DNA from: Pseudomonas gregormendelii
GTDB lineage: Bacteria; Pseudomonadota; Gammaproteobacteria; Pseudomonadales; Pseudomonadaceae
Length of the DNA: 64,000 nt
Assembly (NCBI RefSeq): GCF_017114825.1
Contig: NZ_JADEVO010000016.1
Coordinates: 49,038 to 113,037 of the forward strand
Direction: 5' to 3'
Shown here: positions 8,932 to 18,254 of the stretch, in pieces
Position numbering within the stretch: position 1 is the first letter of the stretch
Layout of the letters: each line of letters opens with the position of its first letter
Translations under genes and position numbers: made by a program
Notes under the pieces: generated by a model
Told to the model about the DNA's origin: nothing
Database searches by the model: none
The model's input: only the letters and a program-made list of their open reading frames with translations

Positions 8932-9966
8932 CTAGTATTTTTGTCGGGAAAGAGCCGGCGACGGTTGAGCCTCGGTTTTGCCATCAACACGCTGTTTAAG
9001 CCACTGATAGCTGGATTTTTCCACCCAGTGGTAGCTGGCCCAGGAACCCACGGCGATCGCCAGCACGCACAGCACAAACATGACGTAGGGGTTCACGCCA
9101 TACCGTTGTGCGATAAAACCACCGGCGGACAGCACCAGCACATGCATCAGGTACACCGAGTAGGAACAATCGCCTAATAGCTTGAGCGTTCGATTGTGTT
9201 CAAAGAAACGCTCAAGCGCCATGCACGCCATGACCAGCACCGCGCTTGGCAGGCCCCAGACCACAAAGCGCGGTTGCGGGGGCGAATGGTAGATCATCAG
9301 TAACGCGCCGCTGATGCCCACCAGTGGCAGCCACAGGCCCGGGCGGATCCAGCCGCGGCGGTACAGCATGCCGATGGCGATACCCAGCAGGAACTCATAG
9401 ACGATGTCCGAGCGATAGAACTGGCTGACCCAGCCATAACCCGTCCATGCCTGGCACACCGCGAACAACAACGCCCCGACCACCAGCAGCCTGACCTGCA
9501 GGCGGAACAACAGCGCCCAGGCGAACAGCACGTAGAAGAGCATTTCGTAGTTGAGGGTCCAGCCGACATTGAGTGTCGGATAAATGCCGTAGCCGCCGGG
9601 GTTTTCGCTGGGAACGAACAGCAGGGACAGGAGGAAGTGCGACCAGTCAACGGTCTGGTCTGGTAGCACCGGCTTGGCGAACACCACCAGTAGCGCCATC
9701 AACAGGGTGTAGAACCAGTAGGCCGGAACGATGCGAAACAGTCGATACAACAGGAATTTTCCGGGCGGCAGTGCTTTGCCTTCGGTGGACAGAAAGATCA
9801 CCAGGCCGCTGATCACAAAGAAAATATCAACGCCCACCGCGCCCTTGTCGATGAACATCTGCCCGATCGGGCCACGGGCCTTGAAGTCGAAGAATATCTG
9901 CATGAAATGGTGGCAAACCACCGTCCAGGCGGCCAGGGCGCGTAATGCCTGTACAGAAATCAGCAT
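8932..9966 (-). CDS. Acyltransferase family 3 (OafA/YrhL-type) membrane protein
   Basis: A 344-aa polytopic membrane protein of the acyltransferase-3 family. The N-terminal LRALAAWTVVCHHFMQIFF has the catalytic-type histidine, and GVDIFFVISGLVIFLS is the second hallmark. About ten hydrophobic segments follow. Such proteins O-acylate extracytoplasmic polysaccharides, LPS or peptidoglycan; the substrate cannot be told from sequence. The start at 9966 (MLISVQALRALAAW) is preceded by GGAGGGCAATCA, a good ribosome-binding site. The open frame further upstream runs through a REP element and is rejected. Its neighbours (cti, nfuA) suggest no shared pathway. Confidence 0.85.
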   Translation of the reverse strand: MLISVQALRALAAWTVVCHHFMQIFFDFKARGPIGQMFIDKGAVGVDIFFVISGLVIFLSTEGKALPPGKFLLYRLFRIVPAYWFYTLLMALLVVFAKPVLPDQTVDWSHFLLSLLFVPSENPGGYGIYPTLNVGWTLNYEMLFYVLFAWALLFRLQVRLLVVGALLFAVCQAWTGYGWVSQFYRSDIVYEFLLGIAIGMLYRRGWIRPGLWLPLVGISGALLMIYHSPPQPRFVVWGLPSAVLVMACMALERFFEHNRTLKLLGDCSYSVYLMHVLVLSAGGFIAQRYGVNPYVMFVLCVLAIAVGSWASYHWVEKSSYQWLKQRVDGKTEAQPSPALSRQKY

Positions 9967-10008
9967 TGATTGCCCTCCGTTGAACATCCACAAACCACCG
10001 CAATCGAC

Positions 10009-10040
10009 CTGTGGGAGCGAGCAGGCTCGCTGCCACAGGT
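10009..10040. repeat. REP-like palindrome (family B)
   Basis: CCTGTGGGAGCGAGC-AG-GCTCGCTGCCACAGG is a near-perfect inverted repeat upstream of the acyltransferase gene. It is related to the pairs at 35255-35352 and 45127-45222. Confidence 0.75.
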
Positions 10041-10089
10041 ACATAAGTGTGCCCTTTAGATCGGACAACGGCGCGCCGACAAAGGTCTA

Positions 10090-12375
10090 TCAAAGATTCT
10101 CGTAGCGGTTCATGTCCAGCACGCCCTCTTCCTCCGGCTGGGTCTCGTGCACATACCGGCTCAGGTCGTGAAAGTACTGCCAGAACTGCGGATGGCTGCG
10201 GCGGATGCCCCAGCGCTCGATGATTATCTCCAGGCGGTTGGCGTCCTTGGCATTCTCCATGGCATCAACGAAAGCTGGCACCTGGTCGGCAGGAATGTTG
10301 AAGATGAAATTCGGATAGCTGCTCAGCACACCTGGAAAAATGGTCAGGGTGTCCAGGCCGGGTTGATAACGCAGTGACTCGCCCAGGAGAAACGCGACGT
10401 TGCTGTGGGCGCGATTGCGCAGCAGGCTGTAGACCTCACGCTGACCGCTGGCACTCTGCACGCGCAACAGGGTGGCTTCCGGCAACAGGTCGATGACCCT
10501 CAGCCCGGCGGCCGGGCGCGAGGTCAAGCGGCTCAAGGCTTGATCGGCATTCTGCAAGTCCGGGTCGATGTTGGGGCGCGAGCAATACGCACCGTCACAG
10601 CGATTGATCGGGTCGGGGCTGGCGTTGAGGTCGCCGTAGCGGGCCAGCAACTGCCGGGCAAAGTCACGCTTGGGGTCCTTTTCATCGAGCTTGAGCGCAG
10701 TGTCCTTGTCGTCGTCGATGCTCTCGTAATCCAGCCACATTTTGATTTTACCGCTGTTCTGGTACCAGTCGTCGAGGTAGCCCTCCCGGGAATCGGCGGG
10801 CATCAGGCGCAGGAAATTCTGCTCGGCGCCATTGCGGATCAGGTCGAAATACAGCCGCGTCTGCGCCTGGTGCGACACGTTGCCGAACACGTCGAAGTTG
10901 ACCGCCAGCTGGTAATAGGTGCGTTCCAGCAGCGGATAATCGAACAGCCACATCGTTTGCGGCACTTCGCCAATCAAGCCCTTGGTCACCGACGCGCTGT
11001 CGAAATGGCGGAAGATACTCAGCAGCGCATTGTCATTGCCCGCCCACAGCGTCGACCAGCTCGGCGCCGGCGCGTCGGCATAACTGTCGCGGCGCAAGGC
11101 TTCGTACTCATTGCGTTTATTGCGGTAGTCGTGCCACAGGGTCAGCACACTGCCGACTTCATCGTCCTGCCCGGGCATCGCCAGCAGCGGCGTGGCCTGG
11201 CCGCGATAGTTGGGGTCGGTGATGTAGAGGTCGTGCTCCGGCGCCTGGAACAGTGCCCAGAAGTTATCGCGGATCACGTCGGTGGCAATCTGGCCACGGC
11301 ACACCGGACCGCGAATAAAGGTGCGCACGAAGTACTCGGCGTTATCGAGCATGAACTGATAGCGCGCCTGGGCCGGGATCGCTTCGAAGGTACTGAACGG
11401 ATTGGCCCGCCGTTCAGGGCCATAGCCGGGCAAGGCGTTGACCTGCCAGTTACCGGTGTAGAAAAGGCTCTTGACCCGGGCCATCTTCGGCGCGCTCAAC
11501 GGGTAGCTGATGTGAGTCTTGTGCACGATCACCCCTTGCACGGGCCGCAGGCGGTAATACACCTGGGTCCCGGGATCGTCGTTGGGACGACGGGTCTTGA
11601 TCAGGTCGATGGGCTGGCCGGTGGGTGTTCGCGAGCGCACCCACTGGAAAAAGTGCCCGGGCTCGCCGTCCTTGAAGTACAGGTGGGCCAGGAACCAGTG
11701 TTCGAACAACCAGCGCCCCACCAGGCTTTCCCGGGCACCCGGCGCATTGAGCAGGTTTTCCCACTGCAGCACCTGCAATGCTTCCCGGGCGGACGGCTGC
11801 AGGCCCTGCTCATCAATGGGCGCGCCCGAGGCCAGCCAGCGTTGCAGCGTCTGGTATTGCTGGTCGGTCAGGCCTGTCACTGCAAGCGGCATGCCCTCTT
11901 TGGGGTGGGCACCGGCGTAGCCGTCGAATTCGCCCGGCATGGCACACATGTTGGCCCGGTTCAGGCCAAGCGCGATCTCCTCGGGCAGTTTGGCATTGGG
12001 CTGCAACGGCGTGCGGTGGCCCAGTTCCAGCATCCGCGCCATCAGGGAAGCCTGGCTCGCCTGGGCGTCGAGCACCGAATAGAAGCCCTTCTGCTGCCAG
12101 GCCTGCTTGCCGAACGCATCGTAATACAGCCGGGTTGGCGCGGCCGCGCTGGTGCGTTCGCCGTCGTAGACCGGGGTCTTGCTGGCGCCCCGTGCCGCGC
12201 CCTCGCCGCTGCCCAGGTTCAACTGACAGGCGGCGTCATTGCAGGCGTGGCAGGCTACGCACTTTTCGGTGAAGATCGGTTGAATATCCCGGGTATAGGA
12301 AATGGCCGGCTCCTGCGCCGCAGCGCCCCAGCTCAAACACAGCACAATCATGCTGGTGACGAAGCGATACGACAT
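10090..12375 (-). CDS. cti: Periplasmic fatty acid cis/trans isomerase
   Basis: About 761 aa with a Sec signal peptide (RFVTSMIVLCLSWGAAAQ). Immediately after it is a c-type heme motif CVACH within FTEKCVACHACNDAACQ. This combination is the hallmark of Cti, the heme enzyme that converts cis-unsaturated membrane fatty acids to trans without ATP. That rigidifies the membrane against solvents, heat and membrane-active compounds. Cti of Pseudomonas is constitutive and acts in the periplasm. Start choice is uncertain: ATG at 12375 gives the cleanest signal peptide; ATG at 12393 adds six residues (MIGTRD). The gene is divergent from metH, with about 150 bp between them. Confidence 0.92.
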   Translation of the reverse strand: MSYRFVTSMIVLCLSWGAAAQEPAISYTRDIQPIFTEKCVACHACNDAACQLNLGSGEGAARGASKTPVYDGERTSAAAPTRLYYDAFGKQAWQQKGFYSVLDAQASQASLMARMLELGHRTPLQPNAKLPEEIALGLNRANMCAMPGEFDGYAGAHPKEGMPLAVTGLTDQQYQTLQRWLASGAPIDEQGLQPSAREALQVLQWENLLNAPGARESLVGRWLFEHWFLAHLYFKDGEPGHFFQWVRSRTPTGQPIDLIKTRRPNDDPGTQVYYRLRPVQGVIVHKTHISYPLSAPKMARVKSLFYTGNWQVNALPGYGPERRANPFSTFEAIPAQARYQFMLDNAEYFVRTFIRGPVCRGQIATDVIRDNFWALFQAPEHDLYITDPNYRGQATPLLAMPGQDDEVGSVLTLWHDYRNKRNEYEALRRDSYADAPAPSWSTLWAGNDNALLSIFRHFDSASVTKGLIGEVPQTMWLFDYPLLERTYYQLAVNFDVFGNVSHQAQTRLYFDLIRNGAEQNFLRLMPADSREGYLDDWYQNSGKIKMWLDYESIDDDKDTALKLDEKDPKRDFARQLLARYGDLNASPDPINRCDGAYCSRPNIDPDLQNADQALSRLTSRPAAGLRVIDLLPEATLLRVQSASGQREVYSLLRNRAHSNVAFLLGESLRYQPGLDTLTIFPGVLSSYPNFIFNIPADQVPAFVDAMENAKDANRLEIIIERWGIRRSHPQFWQYFHDLSRYVHETQPEEEGVLDMNRYENL

Positions 12376-12530
12376 GTCCCTGGTCCCGATCATGAGAAAA
12401 CGCCGCGATTCTACCGGCACGGGGCTATCACCAACATGAGCGATATTCATGCAAAACCGGTACATGCTCTAAAAGCGCGCAGGTTTGCTATGATCCCGGC
12501 CCTTCGTAATGGTCTTTCCGAGTAGTCCAC

Positions 12531-15500
12531 ATGTCCGATCGCAGTGTTCGCCTTCAAGCTCTCAAGCACGCCCTCAAAGAGCGCATCCTGATTCTCGATG
12601 GCGGCATGGGCACCATGATCCAGAGCTACAAGCTCGAGGAGCAGGATTACCGGGGTAAACGCTTTGCAGACTGGCCGAGCGACGTCAAGGGTAACAATGA
12701 CCTGCTGGTGCTGACTCGCCCGGACGTGATCGGCTCGATCGAAAAAGCCTACCTGGATGCCGGCGCCGACATCCTCGAAACCAACACCTTCAACGCCACC
12801 CAGGTATCCCTGGCCGATTACGGCATGCAGGGCCTGGCATACGAGTTAAACGTAGAAGGCGCACGCCTGGCGCGCAAGGTGGCTGATGCCAAGACCCTGG
12901 AAACCCCGGACAAGCCGCGTTTCGTCGCTGGCGTGATCGGGCCGACCAGTCGCACCTGCTCGCTGTCGCCGGACGTGAACAACCCCGGCTACCGCAACGT
13001 GACCTTCGATGAACTGGTGGAAAACTACACCGAAGCGGCCAAAGGCCTGATCGAGGGTGGCAGCGACCTGATCCTGATCGAAACCATCTTCGATACCTTG
13101 AACGCCAAGGCCGCAATCTTTGCCGTGCAGGGGGTGTTCGAGGAGCTGGGCATCGAGTTGCCGATCATGATCTCCGGCACCATTACCGACGCCTCTGGCC
13201 GAACCTTGTCGGGCCAGACCACCGAAGCCTTCTGGAACTCCGTGGCCCACGCCAAGCCGATATCGGTTGGCCTGAACTGCGCCCTCGGTGCCAGCGAGCT
13301 GCGCCCGTACCTGGAGGAGCTGTCGAACAAGGCAGGCACCCACGTCTCGGCGCACCCGAACGCCGGGCTACCCAACGAGTTCGGCGAGTACGACGAGCTG
13401 CCAGCGCAAACCGCCAAGGTCATCGAAGAGTTCGCCCAGAGCGGGTTTCTCAACATCGTCGGCGGCTGCTGCGGCACCACCCCGGGCCACATCGAAGCCA
13501 TCGCCAAGGCGGTGGCGGGATATGCGCCGCGGCAGATTCCGGACATTCCCAAGGCGTGCCGCCTTTCCGGGCTTGAGCCGTTCACCATTGATCGCAGCTC
13601 GCTGTTCGTCAACGTCGGCGAGCGCACCAATATCACCGGCTCGGCAAAGTTCGCCCGCCTGATTCGTGAAGACAACTACACCGAAGCCCTGGAAGTCGCC
13701 CTGCAACAGGTCGAGGCTGGCGCCCAGGTGATCGACATCAACATGGACGAAGGGATGCTCGATTCGAAGAAGGCGATGGTGACCTTCCTCAATCTGATTG
13801 CCGGTGAACCGGACATCTCCCGAGTCCCGATCATGATCGACTCCTCGAAATGGGAAGTGATCGAGGCCGGCCTGAAATGCATCCAGGGCAAGGGCATCGT
13901 CAACTCGATCAGCATGAAAGAAGGCGTCGAGCAGTTCATGCATCACGCCAAGCTGTGCAAGCGCTATGGTGCGGCGGTGGTCGTGATGGCCTTCGACGAA
14001 GCCGGCCAGGCTGACACCGAAGCGCGCAAGAAGGAAATCTGCAAGCGCTCCTACGACATTCTGGTCAACGAAGTCGGCTTCCCGCCGGAAGACATCATTT
14101 TCGACCCGAACATCTTCGCCGTGGCTACCGGTATCGAAGAACACAACAACTATGCCGTGGACTTCATCAACGCCTGCGCCTATATCCGAGACGAGCTGCC
14201 GTATGCGCTGACATCGGGCGGCGTGTCCAACGTGTCGTTCTCGTTCCGGGGCAACAACCCGGTGCGCGAAGCCATCCACTCGGTGTTTCTGTTATATGCG
14301 ATCCGCAACGGCCTGAGCATGGGCATCGTCAACGCCGGCCAACTGGAGATCTATGACCAGATCCCGGCCGAACTGCGTGACGCCGTGGAAGACGTCGTGC
14401 TCAACCGTACCCCGGAAGGCACCGACGCCCTCCTCGCCATCGCCGACAAGTACAAGGGCGACGGCAGCGTCAAGGAAGCCGAGACCGAAGAGTGGCGCGG
14501 CTGGGACGTCAACAAGCGCCTGGAGCACGCACTGGTCAAGGGCATCACCACCCACATCGTCGAGGACACCGAAGAGTCGCGCCTGTCGTTCGCCCGCCCG
14601 ATCGAAGTGATCGAAGGGCCGCTGATGTCCGGCATGAACATCGTTGGCGACCTGTTCGGCGCCGGCAAGATGTTCCTGCCGCAAGTGGTGAAATCCGCCA
14701 GGGTGATGAAGCAGGCCGTCGCCCACCTGATTCCGTTTATCGAACTGGAAAAAGGCGACAAGCCCGAAGCCAAGGGCAAGATCCTGATGGCCACGGTCAA
14801 GGGCGATGTGCATGACATCGGCAAGAACATCGTCGGCGTGGTCCTGGGTTGCAACGGCTATGACATCGTCGACCTGGGCGTCATGGTGCCGGCGGAGAAA
14901 ATCCTCCAGGTGGCCAGGGAGCAGAAGTGCGACATCATCGGCCTGTCCGGCCTGATCACCCCGTCGCTGGACGAGATGGTCCACGTAGCCCGCGAAATGC
15001 AGCGCCAGGATTTCCACCTGCCGCTGATGATCGGTGGCGCCACTACCTCCAAGGCACACACGGCGGTGAAGATCGAGCCCAAGTACAGCAATGACGCGGT
15101 GATTTATGTCACCGACGCCTCCCGCGCCGTGGGCGTGGCGACCCAGTTGTTGTCCAAGGAGTTGAAACCGGCTTTCGTCGAGAAGACTCGCCAGGACTAC
15201 GTCGAGGTTCGCGAACGCACCGCCAATCGCAGCGCCCGCACTGAACGCCTTAGCTACCCGGCCGCGATCGCCAAGAAGCCGCAGTTCGACTGGAGCACTT
15301 ACACGCCGGTCAAGCCGACGTTCACCGGTGCCCGGGTGCTGGATAATATCGATTTGAAGGTGCTGGCCGAATACATCGACTGGACGCCGTTCTTCATTTC
15401 CTGGGACCTGGCTGGCAAGTTTCCGCGCATCCTTACCGACGAAGTCGTGGGTGAAGCCGCCACCGCGCTTTACGCGGATGCCCGGGAGATGCTGGACAAG

Positions 15501-16241
15501 CTGATCAACGAAAAGCTGATCAGTGCCCGTGCGGTGTTCGGCTTCTGGCCGGCCAATCAGGTGCGCGACGACGACATCGAAGTCTACGGCGATGACGGCA
15601 AGCCGTTGGCCAAGCTGCATCACTTGCGCCAGCAGATCATCAAGACCGACGGCAAACCAAACTTCTCCCTGGCCGACTTCGTGGCGCCCAAGGACAGTGA
15701 GATCACCGACTACGTCGGCGGGTTCATCACCACTGCCGGCATCGGCGCCGAAGAAGTGGCCAAGGCTTACCAGGACGCCGGCGACGATTACAACTCGATC
15801 ATGGTCAAGGCCCTGGCCGACCGCCTGGCCGAGGCCTGCGCCGAGTGGCTGCACCAGCAGGTGCGCAAGGATTATTGGGGTTATGCCAAGGACGAGACCC
15901 TCGACAACGAGGCACTGATCAAGGAGCAGTACAGCGGCATCCGCCCTGCGCCGGGCTACCCGGCGTGCCCTGATCACACCGAGAAAAGCACGCTGTTCAG
16001 CCTGCTCGATCCTGAAGCCAGCGAAATGCAGGCCGGCCGCAGCGGCGTGTTTCTCACCGAGCACTACGCCATGTTCCCGGCTGCTGCAGTCAGCGGCTGG
16101 TACTTCGCCCATCCGCAGGCGCAGTACTTTGCCGTGGGCAAGATCGACAAGGACCAGGTGCAGAGTTACACCTCACGCAAAGGCCAGGAGCTCAGCGTGA
16201 CCGAGCGCTGGCTGGCACCGAACCTGGGTTATGACAACTAA
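12531..16241 (+). CDS. metH: Cobalamin-dependent methionine synthase MetH
   Basis: A full-length 1236-aa four-module enzyme. The homocysteine domain (about 1-340) has the zinc cysteines in [10 protein letters not shown]. The methyltetrahydrofolate domain (about 350-620) has [14 protein letters not shown]. The cobalamin domain has [11 protein letters not shown], with the cobalt-ligating His at about residue 761. The C-terminal activation domain (about 900-1236) has the SAM motif [15 protein letters not shown]. It transfers methyl from 5-methyl-THF to homocysteine. It depends on B12, which the genes at the left of the window help to make. No SAH riboswitch was recognised in the short upstream region. 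A REP cluster follows directly. Confidence 0.98.
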   Translation: MSDRSVRLQALKHALKERILILDGGMGTMIQSYKLEEQDYRGKRFADWPSDVKGNNDLLVLTRPDVIGSIEKAYLDAGADILETNTFNATQVSLADYGMQGLAYELNVEGARLARKVADAKTLETPDKPRFVAGVIGPTSRTCSLSPDVNNPGYRNVTFDELVENYTEAAKGLIEGGSDLILIETIFDTLNAKAAIFAVQGVFEELGIELPIMISGTITDASGRTLSGQTTEAFWNSVAHAKPISVGLNCALGASELRPYLEELSNKAGTHVSAHPNAGLPNEFGEYDELPAQTAKVIEEFAQSGFLNIVGGCCGTTPGHIEAIAKAVAGYAPRQIPDIPKACRLSGLEPFTIDRSSLFVNVGERTNITGSAKFARLIREDNYTEALEVALQQVEAGAQVIDINMDEGMLDSKKAMVTFLNLIAGEPDISRVPIMIDSSKWEVIEAGLKCIQGKGIVNSISMKEGVEQFMHHAKLCKRYGAAVVVMAFDEAGQADTEARKKEICKRSYDILVNEVGFPPEDIIFDPNIFAVATGIEEHNNYAVDFINACAYIRDELPYALTSGGVSNVSFSFRGNNPVREAIHSVFLLYAIRNGLSMGIVNAGQLEIYDQIPAELRDAVEDVVLNRTPEGTDALLAIADKYKGDGSVKEAETEEWRGWDVNKRLEHALVKGITTHIVEDTEESRLSFARPIEVIEGPLMSGMNIVGDLFGAGKMFLPQVVKSARVMKQAVAHLIPFIELEKGDKPEAKGKILMATVKGDVHDIGKNIVGVVLGCNGYDIVDLGVMVPAEKILQVAREQKCDIIGLSGLITPSLDEMVHVAREMQRQDFHLPLMIGGATTSKAHTAVKIEPKYSNDAVIYVTDASRAVGVATQLLSKELKPAFVEKTRQDYVEVRERTANRSARTERLSYPAAIAKKPQFDWSTYTPVKPTFTGARVLDNIDLKVLAEYIDWTPFFISWDLAGKFPRILTDEVVGEAATALYADAREMLDKLINEKLISARAVFGFWPANQVRDDDIEVYGDDGKPLAKLHHLRQQIIKTDGKPNFSLADFVAPKDSEITDYVGGFITTAGIGAEEVAKAYQDAGDDYNSIMVKALADRLAEACAEWLHQQVRKDYWGYAKDETLDNEALIKEQYSGIRPAPGYPACPDHTEKSTLFSLLDPEASEMQAGRSGVFLTEHYAMFPAAAVSGWYFAHPQAQYFAVGKIDKDQVQSYTSRKGQELSVTERWLAPNLGYDN

Positions 16242-16249
16242 GATCTATA

Positions 16250-16385
16250 GATCGCAGCCCACGGCAGCCCGCACAAGCCCGTAGGAGCTGCCAAGTGAAA
16301 CGAGGCTGCGATCTTTTGATCTTCAAACCCGGATCAAAAGATCCCAGCCTGCGGCAGCTCCTACAGGTCATCAGGCTGCGATCTG
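16250..16385. repeat. REP cluster (family A) downstream of metH
   Basis: A REP inverted pair lies at 16281-16363 (GTAGGAGCTGCC ... GGCTGCGATCTTTTGATC, mirrored by GATCAAAAGATCCCAGCCTGCGGCAGCTCCTAC). It is flanked by two partial units: ATCGCAGCCCACGGCAGCC at about 16251 and AGGCTGCGATCTG at about 16373. This is the most complex REP group in the window. Confidence 0.85.
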
Positions 16386-16433
16386 TTCTGCTTTGTCTAT
16401 GCTTACCTTTCTCACACAGGTGAAGAGGGATTT

Positions 16434-16652
16434 ATGGACGATCCGGTCGACAACAAACCGCCGAGCTTCTGGCAGATGCTACACAGCGTCATGGCTGCGG
16501 CGTTCGGGGTTCAAAGCGGGAAGAATCGGGCACGCGACTTCACCCATGGCAAGCCCAGTCATTTTGTCATCCTGGGCATCCTGTTCACGGCGGTGTTTGC
16601 CTTGACGTTGTTTGCCATCGTCAAGCTGGTGCTGCATCTGGCCGGCATCTGA
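16434..16652 (+). CDS. DUF2970 family small membrane protein
   Basis: A 72-aa protein: a soluble N-terminal half (PPSFWQMLHSVMAAAFGVQSGK) followed by NRARDFTHGKPSHFVILG and one C-terminal membrane helix (ILFTAVFALTLFAIVKLVL). The FWQ...AAFGVQS...RDF.HGKPSHF pattern is the DUF2970 signature. Function is unknown. The start ATG follows AAGAGGGATTT. In pseudomonads this gene commonly lies near metH. It is convergent with the downstream binding-protein gene, only 8 bp away. Confidence 0.85.
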   Translation: MDDPVDNKPPSFWQMLHSVMAAAFGVQSGKNRARDFTHGKPSHFVILGILFTAVFALTLFAIVKLVLHLAGI

Positions 16653-16660
16653 GATCGCTG

Positions 16661-17734
16661 TCAGTGCATCAGGGTGTGCATGCTGAAGGGGTACCGGTAA
16701 GCCGCCGGGCGGCCTTTTGCCGACAGGCGGCGGAAGTTCACCCGGTAATCGGTCGACGTCTGCATGGCCAGCAGACGCCGGGCCTGTGCCTGATCGACCA
16801 CTTGCAACAGGGCAAGCATCTGGTCCCGTCCACCTTGCCGGTTCAGGTCTACACCGAGCTCATGGTCATGCAACTGCACCAGCGCCCAACCCCCAAGGGT
16901 AAAGTGCCCGCCCATCAACACGCTCAGGCGTCCGTCAACCTTGGCTTGCAACGCCGAAGGCGAGGTATTGACCGCGCTGAACAGTGCGTCCTTGCCGGGG
17001 ACCCCGCCGGTCTCCGAATACGCCTGCATCGCGCCGAATGCCATTTCGTCATTGGCTGACCACACCAGGCTCACTTTGGGGTAGCGCTGGAACAACATTC
17101 GGGCTTGCTCGTACGCCCGCTGCCGGGTCCACCCGCTGTACACCAACTGGCGCAAGCGTACCTGCGGATGTTCGGCCAGGGCGCGATACATGCCTTGCTC
17201 GCGTAAATGGGCAGAGGGCGTAATTTTCAAGCCGGAAAAGGCCAGTAAATCGATCACCTGGCCGGGTGCGGCGGGCGGATGCTGGCGGATCAACTCCTTG
17301 AGCATCAGGTAGCCGCCCTCCTCATCGTTGGGCACCAGGCTACCCAGCAAGTCCGGACGCTCGCCCAGCAGGCTTTTCTGATTGTCGGTCAGGGACGCGT
17401 TGACCATGAACAGCTTGACGCCGCTACCCTGGGCCAGGCGCATGATTTGCGGAGCAACGTATTGCTCGTTGACGAAGATCAGGTAATCCGGACGCTGGGG
17501 CCCCTGCAATGCCTCACGGGCTTGCACCACGGTCAATTCCGGCATGCGTTCGCTATAGCGCACCTGCAGGTCGATGCCCAAGTCATCCGCCGCCGCTCGC
17601 ATGAACTGTGCGTAGGTCACCCAGAAGGTTTCGTTGGTGCCACCGGGACTGAGGAACAGCACCGACTCGGCGCGCGCGGCTGAGCCCCAGGCAGCGCTGA
17701 GTGCCAGCAATAGAGTGAAGCAGTACTTGAGCAT
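16661..17734 (-). CDS. Periplasmic substrate-binding protein (type I fold), orphan
   Basis: A 357-aa protein with a Sec signal peptide (MLKYCFTLLLALSAAWGSAARA). Its body resembles the LacI/ribose-type periplasmic binding fold (VLFLSPGGTNETFWVTYAQFMRAAADDLGI ... VSLVWSANDEMAFGAMQAY). Proteins of this type bind sugars, autoinducers or other small ligands for an ABC transporter or as input to a membrane sensor. No permease, ATPase or kinase is adjacent, so it is an orphan; the ligand cannot be named. The gene ends 8 bp from the convergent DUF2970 gene. Confidence 0.8.
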   Translation of the reverse strand: MLKYCFTLLLALSAAWGSAARAESVLFLSPGGTNETFWVTYAQFMRAAADDLGIDLQVRYSERMPELTVVQAREALQGPQRPDYLIFVNEQYVAPQIMRLAQGSGVKLFMVNASLTDNQKSLLGERPDLLGSLVPNDEEGGYLMLKELIRQHPPAAPGQVIDLLAFSGLKITPSAHLREQGMYRALAEHPQVRLRQLVYSGWTRQRAYEQARMLFQRYPKVSLVWSANDEMAFGAMQAYSETGGVPGKDALFSAVNTSPSALQAKVDGRLSVLMGGHFTLGGWALVQLHDHELGVDLNRQGGRDQMLALLQVVDQAQARRLLAMQTSTDYRVNFRRLSAKGRPAAYRYPFSMHTLMH

Positions 17735-17848
17735 TGGTCGTCCGGGCCCCGAAAATCGCCGCGCATTATAGCCAGCGAAGCCCGGAAAATCGGTCTTTAC
17801 CGCATGTTTTGTCCGACAATCGTCGGAATCAGGCCCGGACGAGGCGGT

Positions 17849-17962
17849 TTATTGATGACTGACCCAGAACACGGCAGTGCCCACGACCAGGATGATCAGG
17901 AACAAAATCGCCCAGGCATCAACCGTACTGTCGGGTTTTGAAGCTTTGGTAGGGTTGCTCAT
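17849..17962 (-). CDS. Single-pass small membrane protein (37 aa), unknown
   Basis: The sequence is MSNPTKASKPDSTVDAWAI, then a single helix (ILFLIILVVGTAVFWV), ending in SHQ. A stop codon follows directly and the start is preceded by AAGAGGCGATGCA. The upstream open frame to 18034 is not needed. No function is known; the soluble basic N-terminus followed by one TM is typical of small membrane regulators. It is divergent from cysI, so it could share the intergenic control region. Confidence 0.6.
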   Translation of the reverse strand: MSNPTKASKPDSTVDAWAILFLIILVVGTAVFWVSHQ

Positions 17963-18052
17963 TGCATCGCCTCTTGTCGGTTTTATCGGTGATTGCACGA
18001 AGACTCGCTCACAGTTAAGACGATGATTGCCCACACCACAAACGCGGGTTTG

Positions 18053-18072
18053 CTAACAACGATTCTCGTTAG
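18053..18072. promoter_or_regulatory. Imperfect inverted repeat in the cysI upstream region
   Basis: CTAACAACGATTCTCGTTAG is an imperfect palindrome between the divergent small membrane gene and cysI. It could be an operator; the relevant regulator (for example CysB) is not shown by the sequence. Confidence 0.3.
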
Positions 18073-18254
18073 TCGTTTTGGTTCTTTACATATACTCAAA
18101 CATCACTTTTGCGCATAACTACAAACTGGTATCTTGCCCCGGCTCCGTTGGGAGTGCGCGGCCGTGCGCGCAGAATTGCCGAGGCAGTATCGGACTTCAG
18201 CAAGCCCCACATGCAGCTGGAACCGACCGGCCCAAGCCTGAGAACAGGACTTAT

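Noticed and set aside
10405..12525. Plus-strand ORF of 706 codons across cti
   Set aside because: It is antisense to cti, which carries a signal peptide and heme motif. The translated product is low-complexity and motif-free.
12400..12530. Possible SAH or SAM riboswitch before metH
   Set aside because: No conserved SAH or SAM core was recognised in this short region.
14292..16112. Minus-strand ORF of 606 codons across metH
   Set aside because: It is a shadow of metH. No domain is visible in its translation.
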